A stretch of 64,000 bases of DNA from Isoetes taiwanensis (Eukaryota > Streptophyta > Lycopodiopsida > Isoetales > Isoetaceae), in the NCBI GenBank assembly GCA_021234155.1, contig JAJEKV010000137.1:372001-436000 (forward strand), read 5' to 3'. The notes beneath the pieces are model-generated. The model saw only the letters and a program-made list of their open reading frames with translations. It had not been told where the DNA came from and ran no database searches. The stretch's first letter is position 1, and each line of letters opens with the position of its first letter. Below, piece after piece: positions 54,951-64,000 of the stretch. The position numbers and the translations under genes were made by a program.

Positions 54951-55870
54951 AATTTGTAACCTTATTATCATTCTCCTGAATATCCTCGACCATTTGTAAA
55001 TTCTGGCGTCTTGTGACTTAGTAAGATCAAAATCCAAATACAGAGATGTCCCTTTCAATCGCTTTGCATGCTTTAGGATATCCATTTTAGTACTCAAATT
55101 TGGCACTGCAAATTTCACTATGCATAGGCAGTGAGGCTGCAATGTTGTTACGCTGTGTGCAGCAGCAACTAGTGTTGTGATGTCCAATTTAGCCAATACT
55201 AAAGTCTGTACCTTCTATTGCAAGTTCTCTAATGCTTCTTCTTAAATGCCACGAATCACCAAATTCCTCTAACAATTGTGCTTGGCAATGTATTCTCGAC
55301 GCCTCTGAGCAGATGCAGCTGCAATACCTGTTACATGGGAGTGTCGAAATTGTGGTGAGGATGAACTAGGCATAGATCTCACATTAGAATCATTATGTTT
55401 TGGAGAAGAAGCTAGAGATGCCTTGGTTGCCTTCAAAGACGCAATTCGACCAGATGTTTCCTTAGCACTTGGCAAGTTAGGCTTTCTTCTAACGCTCTCA
55501 TGCGAGTATTACAACTGGTCTGATAGACACATCAGAAACACGACGGAGTAAATCTTGCCCTTGCTTACCTATACCAATCATTAGGTGCTCCAATGTTATA
55601 TGACAACCATCAAACTCCAACTTTGGGCCCTCAATTGCTTCCTAAAGTTTTGCATGCTCGGCATTAATTTTGCCGGTGAGTGTTTCAAGGTTATTCCGAT
55701 ATTTTGCAAATTCAGACCTCAATGCACTCTGAATTGTGTCATCTCCTATTGCTGCATTTGCAAAGTAGCAGTAAGAATGTCAAACTTATTCTCTAAGTCC
55801 TTTTTAAGCAAATTGACATAGAGAGGAAGATGGGCTGGACGAGGGACCTTGGGTAAATCTTCAGGAGTCA
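54950..55870 (-). pseudogene. LINE ORF1-like fragment
   Basis: Minus-strand pieces include a coiled-coil-like segment (LPLYVNLLKKDLENKFDILT, near 55,800) and, further on, a C-terminal segment (MDILKHAKRLKGTSLYLDFD then LTKSQD, near 55,020-55,090). The latter matches the style of L1-type ORF1 nucleic-acid-binding C-termini. A Ser-rich piece (SLASSPKHNDSNVRSMPSSS) lies between. Frames shift. No polymerase of this element is in the window. Confidence 0.5.
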
Positions 55871-57170
55871 ATGCCTTAGCTACCCACTCTCCTTTATCAG
55901 CCTGAATTGAACCTCCAACGCATGTTGGAGGTGTTTCTGTGCAATTTGCGTTTGTAGCACCTATAGCAAATGCAATCCGCTCCTCATCAGCACCATGTGA
56001 TGCAATCCGCTCCTCATTAGCACCATGTGTTGAACCTTCAATGCATGTTAGATGTTCCTCTGGGCTATTTGTACTGCCAACACTTGTAGAAGTTTGCCTT
56101 GGACAATGCTTGTCTCATTGGGAGTAAAGGTACAATGCCCTACCCAATGTCTGTTGTTTTAAATGAGTGTCTTTATTGAAATATTGAGTGACATCACCCT
56201 TGTAGCTGTTATCTTTGTTCATGGATTCTAAAGACCTAGAGGGATGACGATGATCAAATTCTAGCTGCTTTGATTGAGGTGTTGATGTGCGAGCAAAGGG
56301 ATTATCAACCGCCACAAAAGGGTTCCCTTGGCGCTGCAAAGGAATGGAAGGAGTCATCGCCTCTAGAGGGCCAAAATGGAGCAGAGTTACAGTAGCAATC
56401 AGCTTACTCCCCACCTCCCTCCCCCAAAAAAAAAAAAAAAGAAAAGAAAAAAAAAATATGCAGACCTGGAAAGATCACCTTTCCAATGCACCAAAGAACA
56501 CTCCGATCCGAGTTTGGATGCTCCAGATATGAGCAGAAAGGTATTACCGATGCAAGATCCTTAAGAGGGCCGAATTAATCAGATCCAAAACAGTGAACAT
56601 CTGCCAGAAAACCCTGCAATCTATACATCACTGAAAAAATCATGGTGTAAGCTTTCCAGATATGAGCAAAAACATACTACTGGTGCATGAACTTTTTCAT
56701 AGGTCCTAGAGAAAGAAAATCATAGCGCCTAGAATAGCACCTGTAAGAAGGCGTAATGCTATGAAAGAGATGCTATGAAGACAATGAGATGCCATAAAGG
56801 CTGCATTGGGAAACAACAATTCAAGGACTACTATATATACTTCATGCGGTGAAGGCCATTCGTGTAACATCTTATATTTCATAGCCAAGATAGTTCCATG
56901 ATTTCCAGCACTCAAAAAAGTTGCAACAACCTTGAATTGAAGGGTTGGATTGTTTAGGGTCTGGATTTGGGATCGTCTGCAAGACAGCCCTTGGTGAGGA
57001 CCCTTGGATCAAGCAGACAAATCTTAGTGTGTTATGCGGGATTTTGCAAAGAAATCAGAATAGAAAGAATGAAACAGAAAAGCAAAGAGAATATATGCCA
57101 AGATAAGACTCCTTGAATATTATAAAGAATACATGAGCTCTCGCTAAGACGAGAAGACTGAAACAAGATG
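55871..57170. other. Intergenic, possible fragments
   Basis: A minus-strand frame at 56,115-56,414 and a short tandem repeat GCAATCCGCTCCTCAT near 55,970-56,020 are all I can report. A long A-run (56,427-56,455) interrupts. Confidence 0.35.
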
Positions 57171-57173
57171 ATG

Positions 57174-58800
57174 CTAAGTCTCTTCTAAAAACTTGAGATC
57201 TAGCTGTACTGATATATATAGTACAATGGCCTTGGGCCTAGAATAGACATATGGCAGAGCCTTTGTGATCTCGGTCATCAACTCCTGGATCATATGCTTG
57301 ATTTGAGGGAATCTTTGCAGTACCGTCATTAGTGGCTGGAATCCCGCTACTTTAAGGCCAAACTCCTCTGCGAAGAGTCGACTAGGTTCTGGAAGACATT
57401 GATTAATGATGGCTTGGAAATGAGCACCCATGGCAGAGTGAAGACCCGAACCAGAAGATTGGCGAAGCCGGTCTACTTCATGGAGAAGACGTTGGAACAT
57501 AATTTGGGGCCAATCCACAAAGATGGTAGAATAAATAGCAACAATAGCAGTATGAAAAAAATGCTTGTTGATGTGGGTGTTCTTGACAGAGTACCTATAG
57601 AACTTCCTTCTTTTATAACTTGGCAAAAGCTTCATGAGGCTTCGCTATGTTGGTAAGCTTATGTGTGGTTAGAACTTGACCATAGACTGTAATATCATGA
57701 TCTTGTAAAGCAGCCCAATTTAAAGAAGGAGTGCGTCTAGGCAGTTGAAATACCTGTGCCAAGAGACTGGCTGATTCGGGTATGATCCACCATCGTCTGG
57801 TACCCTGCATCTGTCTTGATCAAATGGGCAACAAACTGTCAAATGGATTTGGAACAGGGAGTTCTTGTTTTGCAAAATCAAGCAATCCCGCCCTTTCAGC
57901 GACGTCGCAACTGGCGCCTTCAAGAGGTTCTCGAACAGTGGCGGTAGAAAAAATCACAGATGTAAAAAGTTTAGGATCCATGGGCTCAGTGGCCTGTAGG
58001 ATGGGCAACTTTGTGGAAGCACCCATGGCGATCAAAGGAAAGAGCGGAGTGGAAAATTTTGTGGAGCTTTAGGGTTCGCATCCGTTCAGCCAAGATTTTT
58101 ATATGCAGGCCCGAAAGAAGAATCTGAGCCGTTGAGATGGCAGCATTGAGGAACGAAAGATCTAGAACCAAAATTTTGGCTAAGTCCCAGAAAGCCAATT
58201 GAGAGAAAATCAATGGTGGATATGGACAGGAATGAACAGTGCGATAGGACATCATAGTGGCGTATGAATAATGATTTGACACAGTCGTGGTTTTACTATG
58301 CATAATTAAGAGAGGCAACTCGAGAGTCCGAACCTTTAAATGAACGAAGTGGCAGAAGCAGCAGGCCAGAGAGTAGGTACCGCTACTAGAATTGTGACAA
58401 ATTATGGGAATCTGATATTGGAATATACCTTGCATATGGACAGGTCAGCAAAAATTGATTGGGCCACCATTGCAGACGAGAGTCGGTAGTGCTATATAAG
58501 ACGAACAAGGAGTAAAGAGAGAACACTACCAGTTGTAGCGATAGAGATTATAAGACTACGCCGAAGAATTGCCTTGAATGGCTTACATGCCGCATGAACG
58601 ATCTGGATCTCTGGAAGATGAAGAACCGTGGGATTCCCATGGATGGTTGGCTGTCCACTTCGGCGGATAATCCTGACCCCATGTCCAACTATCAGGACGT
58701 GACACTGCACCTGCACTATGATCCGGAGCAAGGCTATGTAATCTTGCTGACTTGTGCTGCTCCCAACGCGTAGTAGCCAGAATTTTTAGAGTAGGATTTT
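57174..58800 (-). pseudogene. Minus-strand uncharacterised ORFs beside the gypsy element
   Basis: Pieces with extended open frames occur at 57,174-57,635, 57,613-57,810, 57,820-58,035, 57,986-58,435 and 58,583-58,819. The first has WPQIMFQRLLHEVDRLRQSS and an amphipathic run to its end. None matches a family I know. They lie immediately downstream of the gypsy integrase on the same strand, where some plant lineages carry an extra ORF after pol; that link is inference. They may equally be unrelated insertions. Confidence 0.35.
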
Positions 58801-58929
58801 GTACATAGATTAAGGGCAAGGCCCCCTGCGATTAAGTAAGGGTTATGCCCAATTTTTGTGTAATCTGACTCTTTTTGAATATAATATAAGCCAGTTACTC
58901 AATCATGTGTCTCTGCGTCTTGAGTTGTG

Positions 58930-60150
58930 TCTGTTGTTTCCGTGTGAAAAGGTTTGAAGCAAAAATCATTAATCAAAGTAGGTAATGGAGAGCCATCTAA
59001 CTCTGCGAGTTGAAACACACTCGGTTGGACCACTTGAATAATTTTGTAAGGGCCATGCCAACGAAATTTGAGTTTGCCTGGAAATGTTTTGTACCGGGAA
59101 TCATAAAGAAGAACTAAATCCCTTTCCTTGAAGTTTTTGGTTTTGAACTGTTTATCATGCTAGGATTTCTGCAGTTGTTGCCCAGCAAGAACCCTGAGAT
59201 AAGCATCCCTGTGAACTGCATCTAATTGTTGCAATTGATAAACCCTTTCCTGTAAACCAGTAGGAGGATCATGAGTAATAGCAAGTTGAAATCGAAGAGT
59301 GGGTAGAACAAACTTAAAAGGCATTTTAAAGCCACTTGGCCATAGACTAATTTGAACGGTGTCTGCTCTGTGGCAATGTAAGTAGTGTTATAGGCCCATA
59401 AAACAGTGGGTAACTTGTCGCGTCAATCGTTCTGGAAGCGTCACAAATTTTCTTGAGAATATTGATGATAGTCTTGTTGGTACTTTCAGCAAGACCATTG
59501 CCTTGTGGATAATATGGAGTGCTCTTCCGATGATGAATATGCAAGTAATCCGTCAGTTCTTTGATCGTATGATTAACAAAATGAATACATCGGTCACTTA
59601 CTAGTTCCATGGGACTGCCGAAATGTGTAATGACATGTGTATAGAGCACCCATGTCGTGCTGGCGGAAAGTGTTATCTAGTAATGCACAGACTTCAGCCC
59701 ATTTCGTGGCATAATCAGTGAGAACAAGGACGTATCGAGCACAGGAGTATCGAGCAGGTGGATCCATGGGCCCAACAAAATTCATATCCCATTTGCTGAA
59801 AGGGTAGTGGCGTGGCGACGGGAGTTAAGGGTAAAGCGTCACGGGCCATGGGTTTTCCCACGCACTGACAGACATCACAATTGTGCGCATGAGTGTGGAC
59901 GTCTTTGAAGAGCGTGGGCCAAAAATAGCCAGCCAAAAGAATTTTCTGTGCCATGTTATCACCACTAAAATGGCCTCCACCAAGGCCCTCATGGGCTTGG
60001 CGCACAATATCTGGGACTTCATGAGGAAGAACACTGCGCAAAATCATATCCTTGCCACACTTGTAAAGATGACCAACAACCATGGTATAGTCACGGACTA
60101 CATGAAGGAATTGTTGACGACGTGAGCGTAGCTTTTCAGGAGATAGCATG
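58930..60150 (-). pseudogene. Ty3/gypsy retrotransposon integrase, frameshifted
   Basis: On the minus strand: the HHCC zinc finger VRQAHEGLGGGHFSGDN to HNCDVCQCV (about 59,870-60,040), the first Asp in LTDYATKWAEV (about 59,690), the second in SDRCIHFVN (59,593-59,595), and the Glu in QGNGLAES (about 59,485). The second Asp and the Glu are 35 residues apart, the D-35-E spacing of retroviral-type integrases. A C-terminal stretch near 58,950-59,130 gives LKFRWHGPYKIIQVVQ, a GPY/F module. The integrase would insert the element. Frames break around 59,770, 59,600 and 59,430, and neither protease nor reverse transcriptase is seen, so this is a fragment. Confidence 0.8.
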
Positions 60151-60840
60151 GGATCTTCAGATGGTAAGGCACCAGAGAGAAGATATTGTTGGTAGTTGTG
60201 GAATCAGTGTGGCGTGGCCGTGACCAAAAAGAGTTTTGCATCTGGGAAAGTGTCGATTCCAAGAAGGAACTTGGCGGCGGCGCTGTGAGCAACGGCAGAC
60301 GTGGCCTTCTTCACCTCTCAAATTTCCCAGAGGAAAACTATTACCAAATCCCCTAAAGCGAGCGTCTGATCTAGAGCAAAATCAGAAGACTCTGCAAAAT
60401 CGTCACTAATTCCTTGAAAATCCAAAATGAAGGAGCAGAACGGCAGAGAGCCTATTAGATCCAGCGGTACACCTTGTAAGCCCCAAAATTCGTTAGGGTT
60501 TCTTCAAAACAGTCGCAAATCCCTTGCAAATTCGTCCTAAATCTGCTGTAGACACTGCAAATCTGTTGCAAATCGGTTGAAAACTCTGCATATCCAATAA
60601 AGCGCCTCGAAATTCGTCCCTGAAATCTAGATGCAGAGCCACAAAAACCCTTGGAATGCTCTGGCTTGTGAAGAGCAGAGCAGGCAGGCTATATGGCAGT
60701 CATTTACGAATCTTGTGCAGAGCATCTATGGCGGGCGTTTACAAAACCCTGTTGGCAGCACCGCTAGAGCACCGCCACCCAAATGCGATCTAAATATTAC
60801 TTAGAAATAAAACCCCCATAATCTTGAAAAGTTTTAGGGA
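60151..60840. other. Weakly coding region upstream of the gypsy integrase
   Basis: A minus-strand frame down to 60,098 continues toward the integrase and may be the linker from RNase H. Above 60,300 I see no recognisable sequence; the phrases CAAATCCCTTGCAAATTCG and GCAAATCTGTTGCAAATCGG are loosely repetitive. Confidence 0.4.
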
Positions 60841-60842
60841 AG

Positions 60843-61462
60843 GAGATAGGGGAGATTTGACCCCAAAGTTCACCTCCACAACACAACCTCTTCATAAAGC
60901 ATTGTTAACCAGAGCTAGTAGGCAAGTACTGCCAAGAAATGATGAAGCATCTCAGTTTAAGCCTTTGCCTAAAGTTCTACTGCTATAGGTTGATAACTTT
61001 GTGCCAGAAAGAATAGATATGTTTTAGCATATTTGGCATTACTTGTGGATAGAGGTCATTTCAAAGAAGTTGACATGGCATTCCTTATATTGGATATACA
61101 CATGAAGATATTGATGCCTTTTTCAGCAAATATGGATAAAGCTTAAGGAAGAACCATGCTCACACATTTCCCCAACTATTTGATATATTTGAGAAATGCT
61201 CCAAATCTGCAAAAAATGTTCCACATCTAACTCAAGAAGTGCCAGACTTCAAAAAACTTTTACAGGTTATATAGAAGATGGTCAGAATGATCATACTAAG
61301 CCTTTGCATTTTCGTTTATATATGGAGGGGTATGTTCCAAAATTTCAGTACAAAACTCATCCAAAGGAAACTAGTTGTATGCCAAAAGAAGGGCATGAAC
61401 CATTTAAAAAAGACAAAGATGGAAAAGTATTGCTTTTGGAAAATTGGTCTGGGTTGATTTAG
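60843..61462 (+). pseudogene. Fragment of an uncharacterised transposon-like protein
   Basis: Successive plus-strand frames give PLHKALLTRASRQVLPRNDE, VDNFVPERIDMFWHIW-like text, PHLTQEVPDFKKLLQ and, after a shift, GYIEDGQNDHTKPLHFRLYM and EGHEPFKKDKDGKVLLLEN. The style recalls lineage-specific repeat proteins of seed-free plants, from memory only, and I cannot name the family. Several frame changes make it a pseudogene. Confidence 0.4.
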
Positions 61463-61504
61463 ACAAACTTCTCGTTATGATGGCCTAATGAGACCTATTA
61501 TTGA

Positions 61505-61532
61505 CTAGTTATGGTGCCCGGCGTTGCCGGGC
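61505..61532 (-). mobile_element. Helitron-like 3' end, canonical
   Basis: On the minus strand the sequence reads GCCCGGCAACGCCGGGCACC, then ATAACTAG, followed by T. That is a 6 bp-stem hairpin, a short spacer and CTAG at the end before T, as in plant Helitrons. No RepHel protein is nearby, so it is non-autonomous or partial. The 5' end (TC) was not located. Confidence 0.65.
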
Positions 61533-62056
61533 TTTAGTAACAATTTGAGGAGGTGGTTGTTCCGGTGTTGGCTAGAGTGAAAAATGTGGCTTTCAAATGG
61601 TAAGTGTAATATAGAGCAGGCTTTAAGATTCAAAGAGAAAGAACCATTGTGCAAAAAATTATGGATTTGATCTTGGGGTAAACTGTACAAATGTTACATG
61701 ATATTGCTTCTGTTTATATGTGAGGTTTAGCAATTGTGAAGTTTGATTGTTCTTTTTGTTTAGGGAAGTACATTGTGCTACATTGGAATGCCATGTGTAT
61801 GCCAATGCAAGTGTTTGCTTGTTTGGCTTATAACTACAAATGATAATGTTCAATCGATTGGCTTTTCTAAATAGCAATCAGCATATGAAGTTGTTTATAC
61901 CTATTAGCTATAGTTAGGTAAAGGGTGTCACGCTAAAGGGTTTTGTGAATAATTACCTTGAGTCATTTGAAAAAGTATCAATACATGTAATTCCACCATA
62001 TTTTAATATGTTGGTCATATAGAAATAGGATTTTGGCTATTTGTAAATAATTACCT
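61533..62056. other. Segment between the two Helitron-like ends
   Basis: AT-rich, no coding sequence. AATAATTACCTTGAGT occurs at 61,949 and again just before the second hairpin at 62,047. Confidence 0.4.
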
Positions 62057-62092
62057 TGAGTTATAGTAACGGGTGCCCGGCGTTGCCGGGCA
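62057..62092 (-). mobile_element. Second Helitron-like hairpin end, degenerate
   Basis: The same hairpin (GCCCGGCAACGCCGGGCACC on the minus strand) recurs ~560 bp to the right, in the same orientation, followed by CGTTACTATAACTCA. Compared with the first copy there is an extra 6-8 bases and CTCA in place of CTAG. Confidence 0.6.
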
Positions 62093-62620
62093 TAAATACG
62101 ATTATGTTATAGGTGGGCATGTTGTGAACATGTTATTAAAATTTGAAGAATGAAAATGAGAGAAGGGAGATGATTTTAGCTTGTATCATTTAAGGATTAG
62201 TGTGCTTCATGCCTGATAATTTTGCATAAGAGTAATGATTTTGCTCAGGGGCCCTTCATTAGGATATTGAAATGATTTTATTGTCGGCATTGGTAGGCTT
62301 TAGGAACCTATAGAAATTTGTGTTACAATGTGAAAGCAACAGTAGCCTTAATTTGAATTGTGCATTTTCAACTATTAAGTATTGTTTGCTTTAGAGGGCA
62401 TGGCTTTATAGTTGTATTGATTTAATTTTCCTAGTAGTTCTGGGTAATTGACAGTGGGCCAAAATTAAGAGTTTTGGGGCTGAAAAGATAACTCCATCAA
62501 GCATTAATGCCTTAGTTAAAGAGACGTTAATAGTCGCTAGTGTAAACCACTTTCATGCAACTTCCTAGTTTTATCCAGATTTCCGACCATGGGTTAAAGC
62601 TAGGTATTGTATTTTGTGGC

Positions 62621-62805
62621 CATAAAATGTTTCCTCCATTTTTCAAAAGCAATCATTTGGCATCTTCCGTTGTTGGCTTTGACGCCATGTTAACATGTTG
62701 TATTTAAGAGAGCATTGTACTTTATGCCATAAAATGTTTCCTCCATTTTTCAAAAGCAATCATTGGCATGTTTTGTTGTTGGCTTTGACGCCATGTTAAC
62801 ATAAG
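62621..62805. repeat. 107 bp tandem duplication
   Basis: CATAAAATGTTTCCTCCATT, then TTTCAAAAGCAATCATT and GTTGGCTTTGACGCCATG recur at offsets of 107 bases (62,621 and 62,728), differing by small indels. Confidence 0.85.
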
Positions 62806-62849
62806 AGGATTCGACAAATAACATGCAATCAAAATGGTAATCAGTTGAT

Positions 62850-63461
62850 TCAATTAGATTTAACGATTTGAGGTAACGATTTGAGGTAACCCGAGAGAAA
62901 ACTATTTCTATTGGCATATGCACTATTTTTCTTGCAATCAACTTCCACTATATTTGGAAGGATGAACTGCCAGAGATTGAGGCGTATCCAACCGTTATAA
63001 CCTATGATGTGAGAAGAGTATAAAAAATACGATGATTGATCCCTGTTATTTTTCCGAAAGCATCGGCCTCTTGCCATGAGTTTCAAAGAAGAAAGTTCTT
63101 CAAGTGACTCAACCACCATGCTTAGGAGACCACCCGTGACAATCGAAAAATATGTTACTTCTTTGCCATTGTACAACTTCATCCGACATTGGTCATACAA
63201 CGGCGCTAATGAGTATAGCCCGACAGCATAATAGGGATATATCTTACGCATAAATTATGCCAACCCCTCTAGTGTCATAAGATTGTAAGATAGAAAAATA
63301 ACAATTTGCTCTTGGACATGAATAATAATACGTAAAAGGAACAATTTGTACCTTATATGTGTACGAATATGTCTTTCATTGAATTGCCTATCGTAATCTA
63401 TGTTGCTAACACCGCACTCAACATCGAATTCGTAATTCAAGGCATGATCTCCATCTTCCAC
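62850..63461 (-). CDS. Possible two-exon uncharacterised gene fragment
   Basis: The minus-strand frame 63,251-62,850 reads MRKIYPYYAVGLYSLAPLYD and EVTYFSIVTGGLLSMVVESL. The frame above it (63,461-63,255) reads MEDGDHALNYEFDVECGVSN and YDRQFNERHIRTHI, and it meets a possible donor (AAGGTACAAATTG). I do not recognise either. An intron between them is possible but not demonstrated. No host function can be offered. Confidence 0.3.
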
Positions 63462-64000
63462 ATCGATGCTAAGTGGGATGGCAAAAACCGATTTTCACGT
63501 CGAAGAAAATAATAGTCGTGGTGCTCCATTAGGTAAACCATTTAACTACTTTAAATTTGACATGGCGGATATAACACAAACCTCATACCCGGTTATTCAA
63601 ATTTGTTGTCCATATGCACGTGCATGCGGATGTAGATTCAAAGGAAATGATAAAACTCTTGTCCCACTGATCCGCCTCAAACCTCGGTTATTCGCCAGCC
63701 CCCTCAAGCCACCCTCCATATGCCCAGGCATACAGATACAGAGTTTGAAGCAAGTGACACAACTCTAGGATTTAAATCGACATTACTTACATTATTTGGA
63801 ACTAAATGATGGCTCCAAGAAGAAACCCTCAAATGTTAAGCTTCACAGATGCGCATATCCCCATGTAAAAACCTGGTCCATGACTTGTTGAAACTGCAAA
63901 CCTTGAAGGAAATCACATCATATGATGCCTAGTTTCCATTCTTTTTATTGGAAAAAGCTGAAGCCTTAACCTTCACACACTTATGGAAGTGAACAATGAG
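63462..64000. other. End of window, no recognisable gene
   Basis: A plus-strand frame to 63,768 (PFNYFKFDMADITQTSYPVI) is open but unassigned. Nothing else that I can name. Confidence 0.35.

Noticed and set aside
61505-64000. A Helitron RepHel gene
   Set aside because: No Rep or helicase motif is seen in this region.

Overview
The window looks like nuclear DNA of a land plant. It has a plant secondary-product UDP-glycosyltransferase with a PSPG box, a multi-exon ARM/BTB-POZ gene with GT-AG introns, a phytocystatin-like locus, a Mutator-like transposase with a SWIM zinc finger, plant-type LINE and Ty3/gypsy remains, and ends resembling CACTA and Helitron elements. I cannot name the species. 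The high repeat load and the style of several uncharacterised transposon proteins suggest a large genome, possibly a seed-free plant or gymnosperm; that is inference.

1-10,285 is a GC-rich tandem array of a roughly 1.53 kb higher-order unit (C-A ~740 bp, then two related ~400 bp halves B1 and B2). It breaks at 10,286, where a huge inverted repeat starts. 10,286-23,256 is about 13 kb with collinear arms of ~3.9 kb (about 4.6 kb if the flanking GGTGGC/GCCACC minisatellites are counted). The loop between the arms holds two further minisatellite families, the C-terminal half of a MULE transposase, and an inverted piece of the satellite unit.

23,257-26,094 is AT-rich and apparently non-coding. 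26,095-30,052 is the best host gene, a two-BTB ARM protein in eight exons with one single-base frameshift. 31,233-32,684 (minus) is an intact glycosyltransferase. A near-perfect 42 bp-arm GC-rich hairpin lies just upstream of it.

33,092-40,654 is bounded by 27 bp inverted repeats and holds two convergent, decayed genes: a multi-exon putative transposase on the minus strand, and a RING-like gene with an acidic tail on the plus strand. I regard it as a DNA transposon of a family I do not recognise, and as the most interesting object here.

42,155-43,250 holds cystatin-repeat exons with an in-frame stop. 43,605-43,926 is a MITE. 45,360-45,830 has a CACTA-like end next to a Ulp1-protease fragment. 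46,370-53,760 contains LINE remains on both strands; the plus-strand LINE ORF1 is split by a 2.77 kb solo-LTR-like insertion with a 5 bp target duplication. 54,060-56,400 holds a foldback element and a minus-strand LINE ORF1 relic. 57,170-60,150 is a decayed Ty3/gypsy integrase region plus unassigned ORFs. 60,840-64,000 has an uncharacterised fragment, two Helitron-like 3' ends and weak exon candidates. Only the ARM/BTB gene, the glycosyltransferase and perhaps the cystatin are likely host functions; nearly everything else is mobile or satellite DNA in various stages of decay.
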